From Paracoccus shandongensis (GTDB lineage: Bacteria > Pseudomonadota > Alphaproteobacteria > Rhodobacterales > Rhodobacteraceae): a DNA stretch of 64,000 bases. The notes beneath the pieces are model-generated. The model was not told the origin of the DNA, did no database searches, and saw only the letters and a list, made by a program, of their open reading frames with translations. Every line of letters begins with the position of its first letter. The first letter of the stretch is position 1. The translations under genes were made by a program, and so were the position numbers. Where the stretch lies: NCBI RefSeq assembly GCF_017315735.1, contig NZ_JAFLRK010000001.1:62001-126000 (forward strand). The letters are read 5' to 3'. Shown here in pieces: positions 8,101-14,516 of the stretch.

Positions 8101-8545
8101 ATCCGTCGGGATCGGTCAGCCCTTGCAGCCGCAGGGCCGAACAGCGGGCGAAATCGCGCATGACCCTGGACCGCCGCGCCCCGGCCAACCGGGTTTCGGG
8201 GGCCATGCGCTGGATTTCCGCGCCATAGGCGTCGGCGCAGATCAGGCCGGTATCGGGCGGCAGCAGCTCGGTCGGGAAATCGCAATCGACCGCCCAGAAA
8301 TAGCGGTCGCACCATTCCAGATAGCCCTGCCATTTCCGGTCGCCCATGAAATCGGCGCGGCAGCTTTTGCACTCGACGATCCAGAATTCGCCCTTCGGCC
8401 CCATGCTGATGACATCGACGCGCAAGCCCCGGCTGGGCACGAATTCCGTCAGCACGGCGTGATCCATGCTGCGCAACAGGCGCGACACACCACGCGCCAG
8501 GCGGTGGCCGGGCATGGCGGGAAGGGTGGGATCGGGCTGGTCCAT
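8084..8545 (-). CDS. mmcB: MmcB family DNA-repair protein (putative endonuclease)
   Basis: A 153-residue protein related to Caulobacter MmcB, a mitomycin-C-induced repair protein with a PD-(D/E)XK nuclease-like fold. The candidate active site is visible as the Asp of RVDVISMG and the WIVECKS motif (E and K). The start at 8545 begins with MDQPDPTL and gives the usual family length; an upstream ATG at 8662 is in frame but adds non-conserved residues. The gene is read towards the DUF6324-like gene and overlaps it. Confidence 0.82.
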   Translation of the reverse strand: MDQPDPTLPAMPGHRLARGVSRLLRSMDHAVLTEFVPSRGLRVDVISMGPKGEFWIVECKSCRADFMGDRKWQGYLEWCDRYFWAVDCDFPTELLPPDTGLICADAYGAEIQRMAPETRLAGARRSRVMRDFARCSALRLQGLTDPDGFSAAS

Positions 8546-8667
8546 CGGCGCACCATAGAACAAAGGGGAAACATCCTCAAGCCGCTTGAAATGCGGAAAT
8601 CCCGGCCCTATCTGGTTGGTCAGGCGGGTTTCTGCTCTTCTCGCGAGCGGCCATTTTTCCACTGGCC

Positions 8668-8673
8668 TATAAC
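8668..8673 (+). promoter_or_regulatory. -10 element of the putative 6S RNA gene
   Basis: TATAAC followed seven bases later by G/A residues suitable for a transcription start at about 8680. No clear -35 hexamer was recognised. Confidence 0.4.
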
Positions 8674-8679
8674 TTTTCC

Positions 8680-8824
8680 GAGGGGGCTGGCTCTGGCGTG
8701 ACCCTGGTCTCGTTACCCGGCGCCCACCTGGTAATCCAGGCTTTCGGGAAATCTCGTGCTGCCGCGGTCGCTGCGGTTCCCGCCGCCCTTGTCCAACCGC
8801 CCTGCCCCCGCAGCGGCGGTTTTT
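8680..8824 (+). ncRNA. ssrS: Probable 6S RNA
   Basis: About 145 bp with no gene on the plus strand but with its own -10 box and its own terminator (8795-8824), so an RNA must be made here. The 5' GGGGGC near 8682 can pair with GCCCCC at 8804-8809, and TGG with CCA just inside, giving a long closing stem; a CCTGG-TAAT-CCAGG hairpin sits in the centre. In Rhodobacter sphaeroides the 6S RNA gene is known to lie next to sspA, a salt-stress outer-membrane protein gene on the opposite strand; here an SspA-like gene lies in exactly that place. It lacks the SRP RNA core motif. The call rests on context and shape, not on an alignment. Confidence 0.65.
8795..8824 (+). terminator. Intrinsic terminator of the 6S RNA candidate
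   Basis: AACCGC and GGCGGTT form a stem around a C-rich loop, followed by TTTTT. No plus-strand protein gene precedes it. Confidence 0.65.
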
Positions 8825-8832
8825 CCATGCGA

Positions 8833-8859
8833 AAAGGGCGGCCTTGCGGGCCGCCCTTT
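8833..8859 (-). terminator. Intrinsic terminator of the sspA-like gene
   Basis: A perfect 10-bp stem AAAGGGCGGC / GCCGCCCTTT with a 7-base loop, 30 bp beyond the stop codon of the minus-strand gene. Confidence 0.85.
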
Positions 8860-8888
8860 CCCTGTGCTTCTGACCAGAGGGAGGGAAA

Positions 8889-9851
8889 TCAGAAGCCGTA
8901 AACGACCGACACGCCCAGGGTGTTGTCCGTGCGGATCGGACGGTTTTCCTGGTATTCGGTGGTATAGCTGACGCGGGTCGCCAGTTGCTCCGACATCTGG
9001 AAGTTCACGCCGAACTGGTTGGTGATCACGTCGTCCGAATCTTCCGACGACAGGTAATCGGTGTCGTTGGTGATGAAGACCATGTCGTTGAAGCGGTGAT
9101 ACAGACGCGACGACACGATATAGCCGACGCCGCTGTCCGACGAGTCGTTCACAGCCACACGCTCCAGATCGCCATCATTGTCGGTATCGACAAGATCGAA
9201 GCCCGCCTTCTGCGCACCGGTCTGGGTGTAGCGATAGCCGATACCGGCCTGGACGCGCCATGCGGTCGTATCGGTGTTGATCACGCGATAGCCCGGGCCG
9301 ACGCCGATGAATCCGTCGCGGGCGAAGTCGCCCAGGTCATCCGCAACATCGGCATCGTCGTCAATGCCGTACTGATCGCCATTGGCCAGACCGTCGATGC
9401 TGAAGCGGCCCAGAACGAAGGCATAGAAGCGGTCGTTGAAGTAGTATGCGCCATCATAGATGACCGAGACTTCTTCCTTGTCCTTGTCGCCGTCTTCGTC
9501 CTCGCCGAACTCGAGCAGCATGCCCACCGACTGCTGCCAGGGTCCGGCGTTGTTCGACACGCGGCCGGCCAGCGAGAAGTCCTGGCTTTCGTCGTTGCCG
9601 GTGCTGCCGGCATAGGTCAGCGCCAACGATCCGAACAGCCCTTCGCGGCGGTCCGGGTTGCCAAAGCGCGCGTCGTCGTTGTCACGGTCGAAATCGTCCT
9701 GAACGGCATCCTCGACGTCAATAATGCGGTCGTTGATCGACGAAATGCCGGTCGCGTCCGCACCCGCCGCAATCTCGGTCTGGGCGAAAGCCGGGGCGGA
9801 AAGGGCAGCCATCAGCGCGGCGGTGCCGGTCAGCAGCGTAACTTTTTTCAT
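8889..9851 (-). CDS. sspA: DUF481 outer-membrane protein, SspA-like (salt-induced)
   Basis: A 320-residue outer-membrane beta-barrel protein. It has a Sec signal peptide ending at AFAQ (residue 23 or so), an acidic segment with Asp-rich, calcium-loop-like stretches (FGEDEDGDKDKEE, DTDNDGD), many alternating aromatic strands, and a C-terminal Phe (VVYGF), as is typical for BAM substrates. The fold is DUF481, annotated as putative salt-induced outer-membrane protein. AGGAAAAG precedes the ATG at 9851. R. sphaeroides SspA is needed for growth under salt stress. The closeness to SspA is inferred from context and domain, not measured. Confidence 0.78.
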   Translation of the reverse strand: MKKVTLLTGTAALMAALSAPAFAQTEIAAGADATGISSINDRIIDVEDAVQDDFDRDNDDARFGNPDRREGLFGSLALTYAGSTGNDESQDFSLAGRVSNNAGPWQQSVGMLLEFGEDEDGDKDKEEVSVIYDGAYYFNDRFYAFVLGRFSIDGLANGDQYGIDDDADVADDLGDFARDGFIGVGPGYRVINTDTTAWRVQAGIGYRYTQTGAQKAGFDLVDTDNDGDLERVAVNDSSDSGVGYIVSSRLYHRFNDMVFITNDTDYLSSEDSDDVITNQFGVNFQMSEQLATRVSYTTEYQENRPIRTDNTLGVSVVYGF

Positions 9852-10141
9852 CTTTTCCTCACGAGCTGAGTTTTGTTGTCCTGGGGCCTGACGGTCGCCA
9901 GAGCATCTCTGCGGAATATGAAGTAGTCCCGCCCTGCCCCGGTTCATAGACCCGTGAAAAACGTCGCGGACTGCCCGAAAGGACGCGCGGACGTCACCGG
10001 CGCGAATCACGCGGAATTTTGCTGAAACAAGGGTTTGAACACAAACTGCGGAACCCGTTTGCATGTTGTGGAAGCAACTGATGGTTAACACCAAAGTTGC
10101 GTTTTTCGGCGCGTCGCCCACCACCGACATGGGCGTCAGCC

Positions 10142-10237
10142 TTGCAACAAAGCCGTTACTGCCCAATTTTTGACCAAATCTTGGCAACACGGCGACAGCG
10201 AAAGTTGTTGCAAAATCGCCACGCCTTGCAACACTTT
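10142..10237. repeat. Cluster of TTGCAACA repeats in the 412-bp intergenic region 9852-10263
   Basis: The gap between the sspA-like gene and the next gene holds no supported coding region. Within it the octamer TTGCAACA occurs at 10142-10149 and 10226-10233 and reversed at 10206-10213. The last two are arms of a dyad that extends to AAAGTTGTTGCAA / TTGCAACACTTT with a 12-base loop. Read on the minus strand it follows the stop at 10264 and could end the nusB-region transcript; it could also be an operator for the sspA-like gene. Confidence 0.5.
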
Positions 10238-10263
10238 CACGCGCAGGCGGTAAATGCGTCTTT

Positions 10264-10578
10264 TCAGTCGCGGCGGGGTTTTGAGGCGGGCGCCGCCGCA
10301 AGGGCAGGTTTCAGCGGGCCGGTGACGCGCTCTTTCCGGCCCCGGGCGGGCGGCGGGGTTTCTGCCTGGCCCATGACGACAATCGCGAACTGGACCCCGG
10401 CAAAGACGATGGTGTTGAAGACGATCATCATGATCACCGCCAGCCAGCCCACGCTGCTGTTCAGGATCAGGTGCCGCAAATGCGCCACGTCCAGCGCCAG
10501 CAGCGCCGCGACAAAGCAGCAGGACAGCGCAACGCCGATCAGGACGCTGCGGATATAGACGCGGACCATCTTGGGCAT
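10264..10578 (-). CDS. Small two-helix membrane protein of unknown function
   Basis: A 104-residue protein with two clear transmembrane helices (about residues 9-29 and 42-64) and a proline- and lysine-rich cytoplasmic tail. AGAGGTG lies five bases before the ATG at 10578; in-frame starts further up overlap nusB and look non-coding. It follows nusB by 73 bp in the same direction. I do not recognise the family beyond its being a conserved-looking Rhodobacteraceae inner-membrane protein. Confidence 0.6.
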   Translation of the reverse strand: MPKMVRVYIRSVLIGVALSCCFVAALLALDVAHLRHLILNSSVGWLAVIMMIVFNTIVFAGVQFAIVVMGQAETPPPARGRKERVTGPLKPALAAAPASKPRRD

Positions 10579-10651
10579 GACGCACCTCTGTTTTTCCGGC
10601 AGACCCTGAATATAGGGGGTCCGCGCCGGAATTGCAGCGGAAATATGCGCG

Positions 10652-11140
10652 TCAGAACGCCTCGGGGCGCAGTTCCCGTGCCACATGGTCCAGCACGGCG
10701 TTGACGAATTTCGGCTCGCGCCCCTCGGGGAAGAAGGCCTCGGCCAGACGGACATATTCGCTGATCACGACCCGGGGCGGCGTCTGCGGCGTGACAAGCT
10801 CTGCCCCCGCCGCGCGGAACAGCGCGCGCAGCACCGGGTCGATGCGGTCGATGGGCCATTTGGCGACCAGCCCGCGGTCGGTGGCCTGGTCGATTTTCGA
10901 TTGCCAGTTGACCGCCGCATCCACGACGCGGGTGAACAGGTTCTCGTCGGCGGGCAGGGATCGGCCGTCCTCGTCCTCGGCGCCCAGGCGATGGATCTCG
11001 AACTCTCGCATGACGCGGTCGGCGGACTGCCCGGCGGCTTCCATCTGATACAGCGCCTGCACGGCATAGAAGCGCGCGCCGCTGCTGAGCGCCCGCCGAT
11101 CCGCGCGCTTGTCGTTCGCCTTGTCTTCGTTCGGGTTCAT
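10652..11140 (-). CDS. nusB: Transcription antitermination factor NusB
   Basis: A 162-residue all-helical RNA-binding protein that, with NusE (S10), binds boxA of rRNA transcripts. Recognised by ARFYAVQALYQME near residue 25 and the C-terminal VVISEYVRLAEAFF...FVNAVLDHVAREL signature. The ATG at 11140 (MNPNEDK) fits the family. ribE lies 52 bp upstream in the same direction; in most alphaproteobacteria ribBA and ribH sit between them, but here they do not. Confidence 0.95.
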   Translation of the reverse strand: MNPNEDKANDKRADRRALSSGARFYAVQALYQMEAAGQSADRVMREFEIHRLGAEDEDGRSLPADENLFTRVVDAAVNWQSKIDQATDRGLVAKWPIDRIDPVLRALFRAAGAELVTPQTPPRVVISEYVRLAEAFFPEGREPKFVNAVLDHVARELRPEAF

Positions 11141-11192
11141 GGTTCCGGCCTTGCAAAGAGACCGGCTGAAATGACCCGAAAGAAGCCGCGCG

Positions 11193-11792
11193 TCAAGCCC
11201 CGCCGGCTTCGGCCAACCGCGCGACATAGCGGGCCAGCGTGTCGATTTCCAGGTTGATCTGGTCCCCGACGGCCACATCGCCCCAGGTCGTGACCTGCCG
11301 AGTATGGGGGATCAGGTTGATGCCGAAGCGGTTGCCCTCGACCTCGTTCACGGTCAGCGAGGTGCCGTTCAGCGCCACCGAGCCCTTGGGCGCGATGAAG
11401 CGCGCCAACGCCGCTGGCGCCTCGAAGGTCAGGCGCAGGCTGTCGCCCTCGTCCTGCATGTCGACGACCTGGGCCACGCCATCGACATGCCCGCTGACGA
11501 TATGGCCGCCCAGTTCGTCGCCCACGCGCAGGGCGCGTTCCAGGTTCAGGCGCCGCCCGACGGCCCAGCCATCCGCGCCGATATTGGTCTTGGACAGCGT
11601 CTCGGCCGAGATGTCGACAGCGAACCAGCCGGGGGCCTTGTCCACCACGGTCAGGCAGACGCCGTCACAGGCGATCGAGGCGCCCATGTCCACAGTGCCC
11701 ATGTCATAGCCGCAACCGATCCTGGCGCGCATGTCGCCGCGCATTTCGACGGCAAGAACGGTCCCGATGTCGCTAATAATGCCTGTAAACAC
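11193..11792 (-). CDS. ribE: Riboflavin synthase, alpha chain
   Basis: A 199-residue enzyme that converts two molecules of dimethyl-ribityllumazine into riboflavin. It shows two lumazine-binding repeats, the first starting MFTGIISDIGTV and the second at GGHIVSGHVDGVAQV, and the SLTVNEV motif of the second half. ribD, ribBA and ribH are not nearby, so the rest of the pathway is elsewhere. It is divergent from the capsule cluster across a 139-bp gap. Confidence 0.95.
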   Translation of the reverse strand: MFTGIISDIGTVLAVEMRGDMRARIGCGYDMGTVDMGASIACDGVCLTVVDKAPGWFAVDISAETLSKTNIGADGWAVGRRLNLERALRVGDELGGHIVSGHVDGVAQVVDMQDEGDSLRLTFEAPAALARFIAPKGSVALNGTSLTVNEVEGNRFGINLIPHTRQVTTWGDVAVGDQINLEIDTLARYVARLAEAGGA

Positions 11793-11874
11793 GCAAAAGC
11801 CCTTTCCTTCCTTCGCAACCTAGGCGATAGCGTATGCAGGTGCAAGGTTGCCGGGTCTTTACGTCATATTCATC

Positions 11875-11897
11875 CTGCCATGCACTTAATATGGCAG
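11875..11897. promoter_or_regulatory. Palindromic candidate operator before the capsule cluster
   Basis: CTGCCAT-N9-ATGGCAG, perfect 7-bp arms, 35 bp upstream of the GTG start of the kpsS-like gene in the divergent ribE intergenic region. Confidence 0.45.
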
Positions 11898-11931
11898 CCA
11901 TTGTCGCGACGCATTTGACAAGGATCGGCAA

Positions 11932-13266
11932 GTGACCAAGGATCGTCACGACTTTTCGCCGTTGCGGAAACACCAGCCCGATGACCCCGCGCAGCGCGTC
12001 TTCCTGTTGCTGCAGGGTCCGCACGGGCCGTTCTTCGACCAGTTGGCCCGGTTGCTGCGCGCCGCGGGTTCGCAGGTCTGGCGCTGCGCCTTCAATGCGG
12101 GCGACGAATTCTTCTGGTCCGACAAGGACCGCCTGCTGCGCCATACGGGCAGCAGCGCGGAATGGCCCGCCCATCTTCTGAAGATCATCGCGGAACGCGG
12201 CGTCACGGACATCGTGCTTTACGGCGACGTGCGCCCGATCCATGCCGCCGCGCGCTCTGCCGCACAGGCCCTGGGGCTGCGCCTGCACGTCTTCGAGGAA
12301 GGCTATCTGCGGCCCTACTGGATCAGCTACGAACGGGGCGGATCGAACGGGCATTCGGCGCTGCTGGACATTTCCCTGGCCGAGATGCGCGCCACCCTCA
12401 GCGACACCCTGGCCGAGGTGCGGCGCCCCCCGGCCCGCTGGGGCGACATGCGCCACCACAAGTTCTATGGCGCCTTTTATCACTTCCTGGTCCTGGTCGC
12501 GAACCGGCGGTATCGCAAGTTCACCAGCCACCGCGCCCTGCCGATCCGGGACGAGTTCCGGCTGAACCTGCACCGCCTTCTGCTGATGCCGTTCCATTCG
12601 CTGACGCGGGCGGTCCAGTGGCACCGCTTCCGGTTGTCGGGCAACCCCTACCTGCTGGTGCCCATGCAACTGGAACATGATTCGAGCATGCAGGGCCATT
12701 CGCCCTTCACCGAGAACAGCCAGTTCGTCGAGGAGGTCGTGGCCGAATTCGCCCGATCGGCCCCCCGGCACCACCACCTGCTGTTCAAGGCGCACCCGCT
12801 GGAGGATGGCCGGGCCCGCAACCGCCGTTCCATCCGCAAGGCGGCGGCGCAGCATGGCGTGGCCGACCGCGTGCATTATTTCCGCGGCGGCAAGCTGGCC
12901 GACATGCTGGCCCATGCCCGCGCGGTGGTCACGGTCAATTCCACCGCCGCCCAGCAGGCCTTGTGGCGCGGGCTGCCGGTCAAGGCCCTGGGCCGCGCGG
13001 TTTATTGCAAGCCAGGACTGGTTTCGGGTCAGGCGCTGTCGGATTTCCTGGCCGAACCGTCGGCGCCCGACATGGCGTCCTATCGGGTTTTCCGCAACTA
13101 TCTGCTGCAAACCAGCCAGGTGCCCGGGGGCTTTTATTCCCGCCGCTCGCGCGCCCATGCCCTGCGGCTGGCCGCCGACCTGATCCTCGCGCCCGAGGAT
13201 CCCTATCAGGCGCTGGCCGCAGGACGGTGCCAGCGGCGGCAACAGATTGGCGAACTTCTGGACTAG
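11932..13266 (+). CDS. kpsS: Capsular polysaccharide Kdo-linker transferase, KpsS-like
   Basis: A 444-residue cytoplasmic protein of the capsule synthesis KpsS/LipB family, in which KpsS adds the first beta-Kdo to the phosphatidylglycerol acceptor of group 2 capsules. Visible family signatures are the N-terminal LLLQGPHGPFF, the FEEGYLRPYWISYE segment near residue 120 and, later, LLFKAHPLEDGR and VVTVNSTAAQQALWRGLPV, which bind the nucleotide-sugar part. The GTG at 11932 is the best start, with AAGGATCGG upstream. It opens a three-gene cluster with an OPX lipoprotein and KpsC. Confidence 0.85.
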   Translation: MTKDRHDFSPLRKHQPDDPAQRVFLLLQGPHGPFFDQLARLLRAAGSQVWRCAFNAGDEFFWSDKDRLLRHTGSSAEWPAHLLKIIAERGVTDIVLYGDVRPIHAAARSAAQALGLRLHVFEEGYLRPYWISYERGGSNGHSALLDISLAEMRATLSDTLAEVRRPPARWGDMRHHKFYGAFYHFLVLVANRRYRKFTSHRALPIRDEFRLNLHRLLLMPFHSLTRAVQWHRFRLSGNPYLLVPMQLEHDSSMQGHSPFTENSQFVEEVVAEFARSAPRHHHLLFKAHPLEDGRARNRRSIRKAAAQHGVADRVHYFRGGKLADMLAHARAVVTVNSTAAQQALWRGLPVKALGRAVYCKPGLVSGQALSDFLAEPSAPDMASYRVFRNYLLQTSQVPGGFYSRRSRAHALRLAADLILAPEDPYQALAAGRCQRRQQIGELLD

Positions 13267-13369
13267 GGTTCATGAAGTGGTGGCATCCGCGGGCGCGCCG
13301 GGCTACATTGCCCGCACAACCGGACGGCAAGTCCGGACGAAGATGAACAGGAGTTTTCGAGAGGTGACA

Positions 13370-14509
13370 GTGAAGCTTTCTCCTGCCCGGTCGGCGGCGG
13401 GCCTGGCCATGCGCCTTGTCGTGATCGCGGCGATGACGCTTGTGGCGGCCTGCAGCCTGCCGCGTTCCGGCCCCAGCAAGAACGAGATCTATTCGGGCGC
13501 GGTCGAAAAGGGCGGCAACGCGCATGTGATCTATGTGAACGAACATGTCGCGCGCGCCACGAACTATACGCCCGCCTATGGCTTCTCGAACAGCTTCCTG
13601 CGCGCTGGACAGGTCGGCGCGGACGAGATCCGGGCAGGCGACGTGCTGGGCCTGGCGATCTGGGAAAACGTCGATGACGGGCTGCTGACTTCGCTGGGGG
13701 CCAGTTCGACCGCGCTGCAGGAAATCCAGGTAGATAGCAGCGGCTATATCTTCGTGCCCTATGCGGGCCGGGTGCAGGCGGCGGGCAACACGCCCGACCA
13801 GTTGCGCCAGCTGATCACCGAACGGCTGTCCACGCAGACCCCCGACCCGCAGGTCACCGTGGCCCGCGTGGCGGGCGACGGCGCCACCGTGTCGGTCATG
13901 GGCAAGGTCACCGCCCAGGGCGTCTATCCGATCGAGCGGCCGACGCGCACCCTGTCGGCCATGCTGGCCCGTTCCGGCGGCGTCTCGATCGAGCCCGAGA
14001 TCGCCGTGATCACCGTCAAGCGCGGCAACACCACCGGCAAGGTCTGGCTGACCGATCTTTATTCCAACGCCAGCAACGACATCGCCCTGCGTCCCGGCGA
14101 CGTGATCCTGGTCGAGGAAGACCAGCGCAGCTTCACCGCCCTTGGCGCCCTGGGCGGCCAGACCCGCGTGCCCCTGGGCAACGAGATGATCAACGCGGTC
14201 GAGGCCGTGGCGATGGTGGGCGGCCTGAACTCGAACCTCGCCGACCCGACCGGCGTCTTCATCCTGCGCGACGAGCCGGAACAGGTCGCCTCGCGCGTGC
14301 TGGGCAAGACGGTCCAGGGCACGCAGCGCATCGCCTATGTGCTGGATCTGACGCGGCCGAACGGGCTGTTCCTGGCCCGCGACTTCCTGGTCCGGGACGA
14401 GGATACGGTCTATGTGACCGAGGCCCCCTATGTTCAGTGGCAAAAACGCCTCGCCGCCCTGATCGGGCCGATCAACTCCGCCAACTCCGTCCAGAACCTG
14501 ACCCAGTGA
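13370..14509 (+). CDS. Polysaccharide export outer-membrane lipoprotein (OPX, Wza/KpsD-like)
   Basis: A 379-residue lipoprotein. The signal peptide ends in the lipobox LVAAC with Cys28. Next comes the poly_export domain (about residues 95-185: IRAGDVLGLAIWENV ... VDSSGYIFVPYAGRVQAAG) and SLBB-type repeats (VSVMGKVTAQGVYPI and TALGALGGQTRVPLG). Such proteins form the outer-membrane channel for capsule. GAGAGG five bases before the GTG at 13370 decides this start. The C-terminal part has no long transmembrane helix, unlike Wza. The inner-membrane ABC exporter genes (kpsMTE) are not in the window. Confidence 0.88.
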   Translation: MKLSPARSAAGLAMRLVVIAAMTLVAACSLPRSGPSKNEIYSGAVEKGGNAHVIYVNEHVARATNYTPAYGFSNSFLRAGQVGADEIRAGDVLGLAIWENVDDGLLTSLGASSTALQEIQVDSSGYIFVPYAGRVQAAGNTPDQLRQLITERLSTQTPDPQVTVARVAGDGATVSVMGKVTAQGVYPIERPTRTLSAMLARSGGVSIEPEIAVITVKRGNTTGKVWLTDLYSNASNDIALRPGDVILVEEDQRSFTALGALGGQTRVPLGNEMINAVEAVAMVGGLNSNLADPTGVFILRDEPEQVASRVLGKTVQGTQRIAYVLDLTRPNGLFLARDFLVRDEDTVYVTEAPYVQWQKRLAALIGPINSANSVQNLTQ

Positions 14510-14516
14510 CCGGCGG

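Noticed and set aside
8680..8824. Signal recognition particle RNA or tmRNA
   Set aside because: The SRP core GGAAGCAGC-type motif and any tmRNA tag frame are missing; size, context and ends fit 6S RNA better.
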